DNA from: CAYLNL01 sp964385175
GTDB lineage: Bacteria; Bacteroidota; Bacteroidia; Flavobacteriales; Flavobacteriaceae
Direction of reading: 5' to 3'
Assembly (NCBI GenBank): GCA_964385175.1
Contig: CAYLNL010000001.1
Location: 186,001-250,000 of the forward strand
DNA: 64,000 nt
Shown piece after piece: positions 18,246 to 28,058 of the stretch (position 1 is its first letter; each line of letters begins with the position of its first letter). The notes beneath the pieces are model-generated. The model did no database searches, was not told where the DNA came from, and was given only the letters and a program-made list of their open reading frames with translations. Both the position numbers and the translations under genes were made by a program.

Positions 18246-18980
18246 TTAGGCTTTGTATATTTTTCCGGAGCCTATTACCTTGCTGTCTTCTTGCCGGGGA
18301 GCGCCTTTGTATATAACATCGCCCGAGCCGGTGATGCGGGTTTTAAGCATTTCTTTGCAAAATACCTGTGCTTTTCCGGAGCCTGCTATAGAAACGGTTA
18401 CAGTATCGGCTTTCAGGTCAAAAGCGGCTATGTCGCCAGAGCCAGCTATATCTCCATTTAATTCATCTGCCTTTCCATCCAGTTGTATAATACCGGAACC
18501 GGCTATTTTTCCTTTTACAAGGGCTGCGGCTACGGTTACAATTATTTTGCCCGAGCCTGCCAGGTTGGCGGTAAATTTTTCTGTTTTAATGGGGTTTTTG
18601 CTTTGTATGTTGCCGGAGCCTGCCAGGGATATTTTAGAGAGGCTTTCAAAAGAGACCACTAAGCGTATCTGGCGGCTGGGTTTTAGCCGAATGCCTTCCT
18701 GGGCGCGTATTTTCAGTTTATCTCCTTCGGTTTCCGTTTCAATATAGGTCATGAGGTTTTCATCGGCCTCCACGGTAATCTTTCCTTCTTCGCCTAAAAC
18801 CAATTCCACCTCAAAAGAACCGGCTACGCTAAGTTCGTCATAGTTGCCCACCGTGCGGGTTTCGGTAGTTATTTTCCCGTTTCCCCGTATGGTTTTTTCA
18901 CCCCACCATTGGGCGTTAGCGGCGCCTGCGCAGAGGAAGGTAAGGCATAGTGCAGCGAGTGTTTTCATAGTATTGTTCAT
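18246..18980 (-). CDS. DUF2807 (head GIN domain) secreted protein
   Basis: 244 residues, signal peptide about 1-23 (ends GAANA). The body is a beta-solenoid-like series with recurring GSG turns: AGSGNI, AGSGKI, AGSGII, AGSGDI, AGSGKA, TGSGDV, IGSGKI at spacings of 17-25 residues. This is the DUF2807 domain, annotated as a putative autotransporter adhesin head. It is the last gene of the sigma/anti-sigma operon, ten bases after the DUF4097-like gene, so it is a likely envelope target or effector of that system. Confidence 0.9.
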   Translation of the reverse strand: MNNTMKTLAALCLTFLCAGAANAQWWGEKTIRGNGKITTETRTVGNYDELSVAGSFEVELVLGEEGKITVEADENLMTYIETETEGDKLKIRAQEGIRLKPSRQIRLVVSFESLSKISLAGSGNIQSKNPIKTEKFTANLAGSGKIIVTVAAALVKGKIAGSGIIQLDGKADELNGDIAGSGDIAAFDLKADTVTVSIAGSGKAQVFCKEMLKTRITGSGDVIYKGAPRQEDSKVIGSGKIYKA

Positions 18981-18990
18981 TTTTATTGGG

Positions 18991-20076
18991 TTATTGGTTT
19001 TTATAGAAGGTTACATTTCCGTATTCAGAGGCGATGGAGAGATTATTTTTACCAGATTTTCCATAATATCCCTTGTAGTATTTTTCATGGGAACCTTCTC
19101 TTTTTATATTGAATTGAAACGAATCATCATTCTTTAAACCAGCATAATTCAATTTAATATCAAAATCGAAAAAATAATCAGGATGGTAGCCAATTTTAAT
19201 CCCTGTATAGTCGGATTGAATTCGCACATTACCGGCATCGGGCGCCAGTTTTTCTATTTTAATAGAACCATAATCAGAAGCTACGGTTACATCTCCATGT
19301 ACTACCCCAAATGAAGCGGTAACATAATCCCCGTTTCCTTCAATAGTTTGGGCATTGTCAATAGAAATAGTTCCATAATCGCAGGAATAATGAATAGACC
19401 CTGCCTCTTTTATTTTAGATTGGGTATAATCTGCCGCTATGGTGAGGTGATCGGTTTTATTAACCTCAAAACCAGAATAATCAGCGCTTATTTTTCCGCT
19501 TTTTATAAAACCAATCGTAACTTTAGAGGTATAGTCAAACGACAACTCATTATTATCTGCTAACAACTCCCCGATGTCCAGCGTACCATAATCACAATCT
19601 ATAACAGCCTTGCCGCCAATACGGTCTAAGTTAATACTCCCATAGTCATTGGTTAAATCTACCCTGTTGGAAAGAGGAACTTTAATAGTGTAGTTTATTT
19701 CCATGCTTACGGTGCTTTTATTGTTCCATCCCCAGTTCCAGCTTTTTCCTTTGTCAAACAGGGTTTTTGCACTTACCATACCGGCAGAAGATTCAAACGC
19801 CACATCAATCTCACCCAACCGTTTTTCCACTTTCTCCTCCCTGTCGCCATTCACCTTTATGGTTACTTCTATAACCACTTTGTTTTCATTCCACGAGTTC
19901 ACATATAGGTTGCCATAACGGTTGGCCACTTTGAGCAAAGCATCGGGGCTTACAGTAAATTCCTTATTTATCTTCTTCTCTTTCGTGTATTTGCCCTTCC
20001 ACCCGGGATGAGAGGCAGCAACTACTAAAGGAAGCGCAAACAAAAGCAGCGCCGTGTTAAATACTTTTCGTTTCAT
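18991..20076 (-). CDS. DUF4097-like beta-solenoid envelope protein
   Basis: 361 residues with a signal peptide (about 1-22). Repeated strand-turn units carry DYGS, DYGT, DYTS, DYSG, DYTQ and DYTG every 20 residues or so, giving a right-handed solenoid like DUF4097/DUF2807 proteins. The ATG is 20 bases inside the anti-sigma gene, so it is translationally coupled to it. Function is unknown; secretion plus operon position suggests an envelope-stress-linked role. Confidence 0.8.
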   Translation of the reverse strand: MKRKVFNTALLLFALPLVVAASHPGWKGKYTKEKKINKEFTVSPDALLKVANRYGNLYVNSWNENKVVIEVTIKVNGDREEKVEKRLGEIDVAFESSAGMVSAKTLFDKGKSWNWGWNNKSTVSMEINYTIKVPLSNRVDLTNDYGSINLDRIGGKAVIDCDYGTLDIGELLADNNELSFDYTSKVTIGFIKSGKISADYSGFEVNKTDHLTIAADYTQSKIKEAGSIHYSCDYGTISIDNAQTIEGNGDYVTASFGVVHGDVTVASDYGSIKIEKLAPDAGNVRIQSDYTGIKIGYHPDYFFDFDIKLNYAGLKNDDSFQFNIKREGSHEKYYKGYYGKSGKNNLSIASEYGNVTFYKNQ

Positions 20077-20590
20077 ACGTATTAGTTTTTAATTGTTTAA
20101 TGGATTGAATTTGTGTTAGCACTTCTTTTACCAGCTCAATCCTGGTTTGAAAATTCACTATCATGGCATAGAGTATCTGCTCGCTGTTCCCATTTTTCTG
20201 TAGGTCTTGCTGAAGCAGCTGGTAGGAGGTTTCTAATTTTTGAAGCTGTTCTAAGGCATCGTTTATAAGAGGCTGAGTATCTGGGGTAGGGTTGTGGGTT
20301 ACCTTTTTCACCTCCTCTTCCAACAGCGCGGTAAAATAAACCTGCGCCTGCTGCATCTCAGGAGTCAGTTGGGTAACAGGCGGTTGCATTTTATAGAAGA
20401 CAACAGCGCTTATACTTACTAAAATAGCTACTGAAGCAGCTATAGAAAAAAACCTTTGCCAAGAAGTGTGGTTATTATGATTAGGCTGATGAAGTTTTTC
20501 CAGGAAACGTTTTTCATGCCCTGGCTGGGGCTCTCCCATATCAAATTCACCCCGCAGCCGTTCAAATAAATTTTCTATACCGTTTTTCAT
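20057..20590 (-). CDS. Anti-sigma factor, membrane-anchored
   Basis: 177 residues. A cytoplasmic N-terminus with ENLFERLRGEFDMGEP is followed by one transmembrane helix (about 46-64) and a periplasmic, Gln-rich helical part (80-170) likely to be coiled coil. There is no zinc-binding HX3CX2C motif, so it is not a ZAS-type anti-sigma. It lies 37 bases after the ECF sigma gene, the usual partner position. The role is inferred from topology and context. Confidence 0.8.
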   Translation of the reverse strand: MKNGIENLFERLRGEFDMGEPQPGHEKRFLEKLHQPNHNNHTSWQRFFSIAASVAILVSISAVVFYKMQPPVTQLTPEMQQAQVYFTALLEEEVKKVTHNPTPDTQPLINDALEQLQKLETSYQLLQQDLQKNGNSEQILYAMIVNFQTRIELVKEVLTQIQSIKQLKTNTYETKSI

Positions 20591-20627
20591 ACTATTATTT
20601 TTTTTACCTCAGAATTATTTCATCTCT

Positions 20628-21185
20628 TTATATACACGCCTCAGATAATTTTTTCCGTAGACTCTCTTTTGCCCGTGAGATAAGCGTTCTGCAACTCCCA
20701 TAACTTATTCCCAGCATATTGGGCAGCTCATCATAATCATACCCCTCTATAAGGTGCAAGGTCAAAGAAACCCGGTAGCTGTCTTTTAGCTGCTTCATAG
20801 TTTCCCACACTTGCTGAGCCTTCAAGTGGGCAAACTCCTCATCAGTCTCAGTTTCGGGGATATCTTCAACCTTGTACAAAATATCTTCTAAGGAAATACC
20901 TTCCTTTCTTTTTTGTTTCCGATAGTAATAAATGCTCGTATTCACCACAATTTTTTTTAACCATGCTCCAAAAGCCACTCCTTTTTTAAAAGAAGAGAGC
21001 TTGGTAAAAGCCTTCAGGAACGACTCCTGCATTATATCTTCTGCCTCGGCGGGGTCTTTCACAATTCTCAGCGCTGTGTTATACATAGCTTTGTAATAGC
21101 GGTTATAAATTTCTAATTGCGCATAGTGTTTTCCCTCCCTGCAATCTTGGAGGAGTTGCTCTATATGTACGGTATCCTGGCTCAA
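20628..21185 (-). CDS. ECF-type RNA polymerase sigma factor
   Basis: 185 residues. Region 2 includes YNTALRIVKDPAEAEDIMQE and SFLKAFTKL (about 35-65). Region 4 has a helix-turn-helix with YDYDELPNMLGISYGSCRTL followed by SRAKESLRKKL (about 148-180). No region 3, as in the ECF class. First gene of a four-gene leftward operon with its anti-sigma and two secreted solenoid proteins; such operons are often autoregulated, but I could not define a matching promoter pair. Confidence 0.93.
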   Translation of the reverse strand: MSQDTVHIEQLLQDCREGKHYAQLEIYNRYYKAMYNTALRIVKDPAEAEDIMQESFLKAFTKLSSFKKGVAFGAWLKKIVVNTSIYYYRKQKRKEGISLEDILYKVEDIPETETDEEFAHLKAQQVWETMKQLKDSYRVSLTLHLIEGYDYDELPNMLGISYGSCRTLISRAKESLRKKLSEACI

Positions 21186-21435
21186 AAAGTTACTCGTTTG
21201 CTATAAAGATACAAGGTATAGGGTTTTGTTACAGTTGAAACTATTTTTTTAAATAGTTCTCCTTAGAGGAAGATTTAAAAAGATGCGTAGCTTGGCATAA
21301 CTATTGACTATATTTGAAGCCTTATTGCACAAGAGGGCTGGTGGGGACTATACGAGAGCGAAAAGTATGCGTAGGGCAATAGTAAATTAACAAGTAATGC
21401 CATTTTGTATGACAGAATGGCTGTGATATGTGAAT

Positions 21436-23886
21436 ATGAGTAATAGTATAATTGTAGGTTTTGACAGTTTGTCATTACAAAATTTAGATGAAGGAGCGGA
21501 ATTAATTCCCCTGATGACTACAGAAGATGAAGAGCGTATTAGCAATGAAGCTCTTCCTGAAACCCTGCCGTTGTTACCTCTCAGGAATACCGTGCTATTC
21601 CCTGGCGTGGTCATTCCTATTACCGCAGGACGGGATAAATCTATAAAACTCATTAAAGATGCTAATAGCAATACCAAGCTCATAGGCGTCATTTCTCAAA
21701 AAAACCAGGAAGTAGAAGACCCTGCGGCAAAAGATTTAAACCGCATTGGCACGCTGGCCCGCATATTGCGCGTGCTGCAAATGCCAGATGGCAGTACCAC
21801 CATTATTATACAGGGAAAAAAACGATTTAAGATTGATAAGATAATTACATCAAATCCCTATTTTACAGCTACCGTAAAAGAACTGCCAGAAACCAGGCCC
21901 GATGCGTCTAACCAGGAATTTATCGCTATTATTGATTCTATAAAAGAACTGGCTTTACAAATTATACGCGATCACCCCAATATCCCTTCCGAAGCCGCTT
22001 TTGCCATTAAAAATATTGAGAGCTCTTCTTTCCTCATCAATTTTATATCTTCTAATATGGAATTGGGGATAAAGGAAAAACAGGATTTGCTGGAGATGAA
22101 CGATTTAAAAGAACGAGCGTTGGCCATCCTGGGCTATATGGATGTGGAATTGCAGCGGCTGGCGTTGCGAAACGATATTCAATCTAAGGTAAGGCAAGAT
22201 ATGGACCAACAGCAACGAGAGTATTTCTTGCACCAGCAGATGAAAACCATCCAGGAAGAATTGGGCGAGTTTTCGTATGAGGAAGAAGTAGAGGAAATGC
22301 GCCAACGGGCTAAAAAGAAAAAATGGGAATCTAAAGTGGCAGCCTATTTTGAAAAGGAACTGCTGAAAATGCAACGCATGAGCCCACAGATGCCAGAATA
22401 TGCCATACAGCGAAATTACCTGGAATTGCTGCTCGATTTGCCATGGAACCACTATTCTAAAGATAAATTCAACCTCAAACAAGCCCAGCGCATTTTAGAT
22501 CGCGACCAGTATGGCATGGAAGACGTGAAACGGAGAATTGTAGAATACCTGGCCGTTCTAAAATTGAGGGGCGATATGAAATCGCCTATCTTGTGTCTTT
22601 ACGGCCCCCCGGGGGTAGGCAAAACCTCTCTTGGAAAATCTATTGCAGAAGCCCTTGGCAGAAAATACGTGCGCATGTCGCTCGGAGGCCTGCGCGACGA
22701 AGCCGAAATTCGCGGCCATCGCAAAACCTACATCGGCGCCATGCCCGGGCGCATTGTACAATCCATCAAGAAAGCAACAACCTCTAACCCCGTATTTGTG
22801 TTAGATGAAATAGATAAGCTCTCTGTTTCTGCTACCGGTGACCCTTCTTCTGCCCTTTTAGAGGTCTTAGACCCTGAACAAAATAACGATTTCCACGACA
22901 ATTTCCTCGAAATAGGCTACGACCTTTCCCGCGTACTGTTCGTAGCCACCGCAAACAGCCTCTCATCCATTCAGCCCGCCCTTAAAGACCGAATGGAAAT
23001 CATCAATGTAACCGGGTACACCATAGAAGAAAAGGTAGAAATCGCTAAGCGCCATTTATTGCCTAAACAACTAAAAGAACACGGGCTTTCTAAAAAGCAT
23101 GTTCAAATGGGGAAGCGCGAATTAGAAAGAGTTATAGAACGATATACCCACGAATCGGGAGTGCGGGGATTAGAAAAACAGTTAGCCAAAATAGTGCGCT
23201 ACATCGCCAAATCGGTAGCTATGGAAGAACCCTATCAATCTAAAGTTACGCCAGAGGAAATAGAGAAAATTTTGGGTGCCCCTCAAGTAGAACGCTCTGT
23301 ATATGAAAGCAATGAAGTGGCTGGCGTGGTAATAGGGCTGGCATGGACAAGTGTAGGCGGCGATATTCTCTTTATAGAATCTGCCCTTTCAAAAGGCAAA
23401 GGAACCCTCACCATTACCGGCAACCTGGGGCAGGTAATGAAAGAATCTGCTACCATTGCTCTCGAATACATTAAATCTAATGCCGAGCAGTGGAACATAG
23501 ACCCCGCCATTTTTGAAAACTACAATGCTCACATTCACGTTCCCGAAGGCGCCACCCCAAAAGATGGCCCCAGTGCCGGTATCACCATGTTCACCTCCCT
23601 GGTATCTCTCTTTACCCAGCGAAAGGTGAAAAAACGACTGGCAATGACCGGCGAGATTACCCTTCGCGGTAAAGTACTGCCTGTAGGAGGTATAAAAGAG
23701 AAAATATTAGCCGCCAAACGGGCGAAAATTAAAGAAATAATCCTTTGCGAAGACAACCGCAAGGATATAGCCGAAATAAAACCCCATTATGTAGAAGGCA
23801 TTACCTTTCATTATGTAAAAGAAATGAGAGAGGTAATTGCACTGGCGCTCACTGAGGAAATGGTTAAAAACCCTAAGAAATTCTAA
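21436..23886 (+). CDS. lon: ATP-dependent protease La
   Basis: 816 residues from the ATG at 21436; a GTG six bases earlier (21430) is possible. Lon degrades misfolded and regulatory proteins as a hexamer in the cytoplasm. The N domain begins at LPLLPLRNTVLFPGVV (about 41-56). Walker A is GPPGVGKTS (about 390-398), and the protease domain has catalytic Ser713 in PKDGPSAGITM and Lys754 in VGGIKEKIL. The 41-residue spacing is close to that in E. coli Lon (43). The N-terminal extension of about 40 residues is common in Bacteroidota. It is a single gene, divergent from the sigma operon. Confidence 0.97.
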   Translation: MSNSIIVGFDSLSLQNLDEGAELIPLMTTEDEERISNEALPETLPLLPLRNTVLFPGVVIPITAGRDKSIKLIKDANSNTKLIGVISQKNQEVEDPAAKDLNRIGTLARILRVLQMPDGSTTIIIQGKKRFKIDKIITSNPYFTATVKELPETRPDASNQEFIAIIDSIKELALQIIRDHPNIPSEAAFAIKNIESSSFLINFISSNMELGIKEKQDLLEMNDLKERALAILGYMDVELQRLALRNDIQSKVRQDMDQQQREYFLHQQMKTIQEELGEFSYEEEVEEMRQRAKKKKWESKVAAYFEKELLKMQRMSPQMPEYAIQRNYLELLLDLPWNHYSKDKFNLKQAQRILDRDQYGMEDVKRRIVEYLAVLKLRGDMKSPILCLYGPPGVGKTSLGKSIAEALGRKYVRMSLGGLRDEAEIRGHRKTYIGAMPGRIVQSIKKATTSNPVFVLDEIDKLSVSATGDPSSALLEVLDPEQNNDFHDNFLEIGYDLSRVLFVATANSLSSIQPALKDRMEIINVTGYTIEEKVEIAKRHLLPKQLKEHGLSKKHVQMGKRELERVIERYTHESGVRGLEKQLAKIVRYIAKSVAMEEPYQSKVTPEEIEKILGAPQVERSVYESNEVAGVVIGLAWTSVGGDILFIESALSKGKGTLTITGNLGQVMKESATIALEYIKSNAEQWNIDPAIFENYNAHIHVPEGATPKDGPSAGITMFTSLVSLFTQRKVKKRLAMTGEITLRGKVLPVGGIKEKILAAKRAKIKEIILCEDNRKDIAEIKPHYVEGITFHYVKEMREVIALALTEEMVKNPKKF

Positions 23887-24030
23887 TTCATACCCTTAAA
23901 TGATTAGGCGGGATAGTTCCTTCAATTTAAACAGGAATTTAAAACAGGTATCCCCACTTTTTGTATCTTCGCCCAATCATACAAAATAAGTATATACGAG
24001 AATTTTTTCCGGCAAATCTTTAAACCTTTT

Positions 24031-25764
24031 ATGAGCGCACCTAAAAACCGGTTGTATTACGGGGATAACTTAGACGTCTTGCGCGCGCACGTACAAGACG
24101 AAACTGTGGACTTGTGCTATATAGACCCGCCTTTTAATTCTAAACGCAATTATAACCAACTATATAATAATGTTGGCAAAGAAGACAAAGCCCAGGCTCA
24201 GGCCTTTGTAGATACATGGACGTGGAATCAAGCGGCCAATGAAGGCTTAGAAGAAATAACCAGCAACCGCAACGGACTCTATACCACACAAAGCATCTAC
24301 CTTATTATTGGGCTTGAAAAAGTGTTGGGAAAAGGCAGTTTATTAGCCTATTTAGTAAGCATCACCCAACGAATGGCTGAAATTTACCGGGCGCTAAAGC
24401 CCACCGGCTCTTTTTACCTGCATTGCGACCCTACCGCCAGCCATTATTTGAAATTGGTTTTAGATTGTATGTTTTTGCCCAGGGGGGGTGAATTTTTAAA
24501 CGAAATTACATGGAAACGCTACGCCGTTCACAGCCTTTCTAAAAAACGATATGACGCCATTTCAGATATTATCTTTTTTTATTCCAAATCAACTGAGTAT
24601 CGCTTTAATGCACAGTATGAAGCGATGACTAAAGAAGAACTAAACAAAAGATTTCCCTATCTCGAAAAAGAAACTGGAAGACACTATCAACATGTGGCTT
24701 TAGAGCAAAGCGCAAATAAACAAAGCGCAGGCGAAGTTCGCTTCATAAAAGGACAAAAAGTTAGTAGTGAATTGGGCTGGCGCTGGACTCAGGCGACTTT
24801 TGACGAACGACTTGCCAAGAATCCATACCTGATATACTGGACGGAAACCGGCAAGCCTCGTTACAAAATTTATGCAGATGAATATGAGGGAAAACCGGTT
24901 AGCAATATTTGGACAGATATACCCTACTTGTCGGCGGGGGATAAAGAACGACTCGGTTACCCCACTCAAAAACCAGAAGCCCTGTTGGAACGAATCATTA
25001 AAGCCAGTTCCCGGGAAGGCGACACCGTATTAGATTGTTATTGTGGTTGCGGCACCACCATTGCAGTGGCAGAGCGATTGAAAAGAAACTGGATAGGAGT
25101 AGATATTACCTACCAATCTATTTCCCTAATCTTAAAAAGATTAGAAGACTCTTTCGGCACCGATTTTTCTAACGAGGTAGCCCATAAAGACACCAAAAAA
25201 CCCGCCAGGGAGCCTCGGGTTGTGCTTTCCGGCGTGCCGCAAGACTTTGAGAGTGCAGTAGCCTTAGCTCACCGTCAAGACGACCGGGTGCGAAAAGAAT
25301 TTGAAAAATGGGTGGTTTTAACCTATTCTAATAACCGGGCGGTTATAAATGATAAAAAAGGAGGCGACGGTGGCATTGACGGAACCGCCTTTATGCTGGA
25401 TGGCGATGCGGCGAACAAACCAGAATTTAAAGAAGTTATCTTTTCCGTAAAATCTAATAAAACCCTTTCACCGGCGGTTATCCGCGATTTGTTTGGCACC
25501 ATTGAAAGAGAAAAAGCCGCTATGGGCTATCTGATCACCCTTTATCCTATGCCCAACCTGGTAAAAGAAGCAGAAAAATATGGAACTTACAATAACAAAC
25601 TTTTCGGGCATAGCTATCCTAAAATACAGGTAATCAGCATTCAGCAAATTCTCAACGGAGAGAGAATGCACCTGCCCGCCAGTGTGGAGGTTTTGAAAAA
25701 AGCGGAGCGAAAAGTTCGGGAAACAATTACAAAAAATCTTTTTAACCAGGAAGATGCAGAATGA
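24031..25764 (+). CDS. DNA methyltransferase fused to Mrr-like nuclease domain
   Basis: 577 residues. The N-terminal part is a beta-class N6-adenine/N4-cytosine methyltransferase: motif IV DPPF (32-35) precedes motif I DTVLDCYCGCGTT (about 331-343). The middle (about 150-310) would hold target recognition. The C-terminal part (about 400-540) resembles the Mrr catalytic domain: KGGDGGIDG (Asp446, Asp450), a strand ending FSVKSNK (Lys474) and DLFGTIEREKAAMGYLITL. The family usually shows QVK where this has SVK, so cleavage may be altered. A single-chain restriction-modification enzyme is the natural reading. A 181-residue gene follows 55 bases on. Confidence 0.88.
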   Translation: MSAPKNRLYYGDNLDVLRAHVQDETVDLCYIDPPFNSKRNYNQLYNNVGKEDKAQAQAFVDTWTWNQAANEGLEEITSNRNGLYTTQSIYLIIGLEKVLGKGSLLAYLVSITQRMAEIYRALKPTGSFYLHCDPTASHYLKLVLDCMFLPRGGEFLNEITWKRYAVHSLSKKRYDAISDIIFFYSKSTEYRFNAQYEAMTKEELNKRFPYLEKETGRHYQHVALEQSANKQSAGEVRFIKGQKVSSELGWRWTQATFDERLAKNPYLIYWTETGKPRYKIYADEYEGKPVSNIWTDIPYLSAGDKERLGYPTQKPEALLERIIKASSREGDTVLDCYCGCGTTIAVAERLKRNWIGVDITYQSISLILKRLEDSFGTDFSNEVAHKDTKKPAREPRVVLSGVPQDFESAVALAHRQDDRVRKEFEKWVVLTYSNNRAVINDKKGGDGGIDGTAFMLDGDAANKPEFKEVIFSVKSNKTLSPAVIRDLFGTIEREKAAMGYLITLYPMPNLVKEAEKYGTYNNKLFGHSYPKIQVISIQQILNGERMHLPASVEVLKKAERKVRETITKNLFNQEDAE

Positions 25765-25819
25765 GCGCTTCAATAAGATGAGCTAACGGGAAGGAGCCCG
25801 TGAAAAAACCTAAAATGCC

Positions 25820-26365
25820 ATGATAAAAGAAAACCGCTACATAGTTCACGATACGGCTATTGAATATACCTTTTACAACCTGTTTTTTAGCTCCCTGCAC
25901 CAGGAAAAAAGCGTGCCCGTAAACCGCATAAACGCCATAGACCTTTCTACATCCCCTCATTCCCTGATAATTGATAGCCGCGAGGTAATTTTTTTAAATC
26001 ACACCGACACAAACTCATTAGAAAAATTTGCTGCCCGCCACAACCTCCCCCAGTCCACCCATTTTGATACCTGGGCTATTTTAACAAGAGACTACCTGGA
26101 TACTCAGTTAGATGAAAAAACCCTACGGGAACAAGATGAGAAAATAAAAACCGCAGGGATAGGTGAAAAAGAATACCGGAAAATAACCCACTCCCTGTAT
26201 TTCACCCTTTCCGGCAGCTTAGAATGGAACTACCTGGGGCTTTGGGATGTATTGGCTATGAAACAACACAGAAACCCCTTTTACCGATGGCATGGACGAA
26301 AATATTATTGGAAAGTGATGGAAATTGCTCTCAGAGGCAGTGAGTACCAACACAAAGCGAGGTAA
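25820..26365 (+). CDS. Hypothetical protein next to fused methyltransferase-nuclease
   Basis: 181 residues, no signal peptide or membrane segment. Predicted mixed alpha/beta, with VFINHTD-like strands early (REVIFLNHTD, about 53-62) and an aromatic, basic C-terminal third (YRWHGRKYYWKVMEIAL). I do not recognise a family. It follows the methyltransferase-nuclease gene on the same strand with a short gap and is probably co-transcribed, so it may be a control, specificity or accessory protein of that system; this is inference from position only. Confidence 0.7.
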   Translation: MIKENRYIVHDTAIEYTFYNLFFSSLHQEKSVPVNRINAIDLSTSPHSLIIDSREVIFLNHTDTNSLEKFAARHNLPQSTHFDTWAILTRDYLDTQLDEKTLREQDEKIKTAGIGEKEYRKITHSLYFTLSGSLEWNYLGLWDVLAMKQHRNPFYRWHGRKYYWKVMEIALRGSEYQHKAR

Positions 26366-26411
26366 TAAAATAAAAGCAAACTGCTAACCAGTAACAGCGC
26401 TCCCGAAAAAA

Positions 26412-28058
26412 TCAATTCCCCTTCCCGATAACATAGTTAACGCTTACCGTAGCCAGCTCAGAATCAGGGAATTTAGAAAAATATCGCTCATCGCTTGTAA
26501 GCCCGGCTTCTTCCAGCACCTTTAAAAAAGAATTTAGCTCCAAAATATATTGGTCAGAAAACCCATGCGTGGCATCGTATGCGGTAGCCGCTGTTTTTCC
26601 CAGATTTTTGCAGGCAATAGCAGGGTTCAGCGTGTGCAATTCAATCACAATCAGCCCAAAAGTAGAAATATGAGGCGCCCATTTTATAAAATGGTCTTTC
26701 AAATTACGCTCCACCTCATCTGGCGAAAGCAACCTGCCCCGGTAAGCGAAAGCCCCGGTAGAAGAACTGGGAGCGTTTAAAACAGAACGGGGCTCTTCCC
26801 AAATGCGATTATGGTCTAAAAACGTCCGCACCGAGAGCAAATCCTTTAACTCCAACCCATAATTCTTGAGCAAATCATTTTGAAGCTGGTCTGGATTGCT
26901 CACATCGCCCCAAACCACCTTCGCCCATATATCCGCCTGGATTAGATGACTCCGCGTAACCTTTAAGGCCGTTTTGTTAAAATCTGCCCCGATGAGAAAC
27001 AAAGGATACTCATCTAAATGCCTCCCCCGGAGCGTATTTTTCTCAATCAACTCATAGAGATGAATAAGAAAAGCCCCGTTTCCGCAACCCATATCGGCAA
27101 TACCCTTGGGTTGGTCTTCCAGGGGCTGGTTAAAAAGATGAATAACAATCTCATCTATTTTTTTAAAATAAGAAGAATGCGCCCCGCCGCTTCCCCACAC
27201 ATTCATTTCCCTGTCCACATGCCGTTCCGGCAAACTCGCATCCACATTCCAAAGCCGGTTAGCATCCCCAAATAAAAGCTCCCCGATGTGAGCAAACATA
27301 GGCAGGTATGATACCGTTACCCCGTATGAGGTGGCCTTTTTCGCAAAAAATAACCCCTTATCATTAAACGCATAATGCCCATTTTGCTTAGTAAACCAGC
27401 CCAGGTAGGTGAGAAAATCTAAAATTACCTCAAAACGCTCAGGATGTTCATGGTACTCATCGGCGCTAAAAGAAGCCTCCATAAAATAGTTGTGAAACAT
27501 GCCCCCCATTCCCAGATGCACGGCAATGCGCCCCACCAGGCACCCTTCAATATGCTTTAAAAACTGGTATTCTAAACTACTCTTATGCTCCGCATCTCGT
27601 TTATCAATACCATAATACTTAATATAGCTCCTGAAAATCTTTTCCATCGTATTCAACTCCTCTAACTTTATATCCTTCTGCTGGTGAGGCTGAGAAAACT
27701 CCAGCAACTCCACCACATCTTTATAAAGAGGAATAAGAGAAAAAGCCCGCCCGCTTTCCTTATTTATAGCCACCTCCACCATTCCCTTGCGCACCGCATA
27801 TTCTATCCAGCCCTGTGAAGCCATGGCCCGCAACGCCACATGCAGGTAACCCGTGTTCGCTTTAAAAATTTCCGCCAACTGCTCAAGACTCGCCCGCTTA
27901 TTTTCTAAAAGATAATTGGTAACCCCGTTTTTCCAAAGGCAATAGGCTATTGGCGCCATTACCAAGCCGTCCAGGTGCCTAAATAAATCGTCCCGGAACA
28001 TTCCTTTCTGTTCCCTTCCTGCCGTGCTATAACTTCGTTTTTCTTGCAAAACCTCCAT
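26412..28058 (-). CDS. SAM-dependent methyltransferase with two winged-helix-like units
   Basis: 548 residues. The catalytic domain is C-terminal: motif I GIADMGCGNGAFL (319-331), acidic strand LIGADFN and a later VRTFLDHNRIW that recurs in methyltransferases of polyketide-type pathways. In front lie two similar regions (about 28-100 and 168-240), each ending in a winged-helix-like pattern with ALRAMASQGWIEY and ILDFLTYLGWFTKQNGHY, resembling dimerisation domains of O-methyltransferases. No biosynthetic genes adjoin. The substrate is unknown. Repeats upstream at 28193-28285 may control it. Confidence 0.8.
   Translation of the reverse strand: MEVLQEKRSYSTAGREQKGMFRDDLFRHLDGLVMAPIAYCLWKNGVTNYLLENKRASLEQLAEIFKANTGYLHVALRAMASQGWIEYAVRKGMVEVAINKESGRAFSLIPLYKDVVELLEFSQPHQQKDIKLEELNTMEKIFRSYIKYYGIDKRDAEHKSSLEYQFLKHIEGCLVGRIAVHLGMGGMFHNYFMEASFSADEYHEHPERFEVILDFLTYLGWFTKQNGHYAFNDKGLFFAKKATSYGVTVSYLPMFAHIGELLFGDANRLWNVDASLPERHVDREMNVWGSGGAHSSYFKKIDEIVIHLFNQPLEDQPKGIADMGCGNGAFLIHLYELIEKNTLRGRHLDEYPLFLIGADFNKTALKVTRSHLIQADIWAKVVWGDVSNPDQLQNDLLKNYGLELKDLLSVRTFLDHNRIWEEPRSVLNAPSSSTGAFAYRGRLLSPDEVERNLKDHFIKWAPHISTFGLIVIELHTLNPAIACKNLGKTAATAYDATHGFSDQYILELNSFLKVLEEAGLTSDERYFSKFPDSELATVSVNYVIGKGN

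Noticed and set aside
18253..18747. A 164-codon frame opposite the DUF2807 gene
   Set aside because: Its repeated PEPA-type wording is the reverse reading of the GSG repeats of the real gene.
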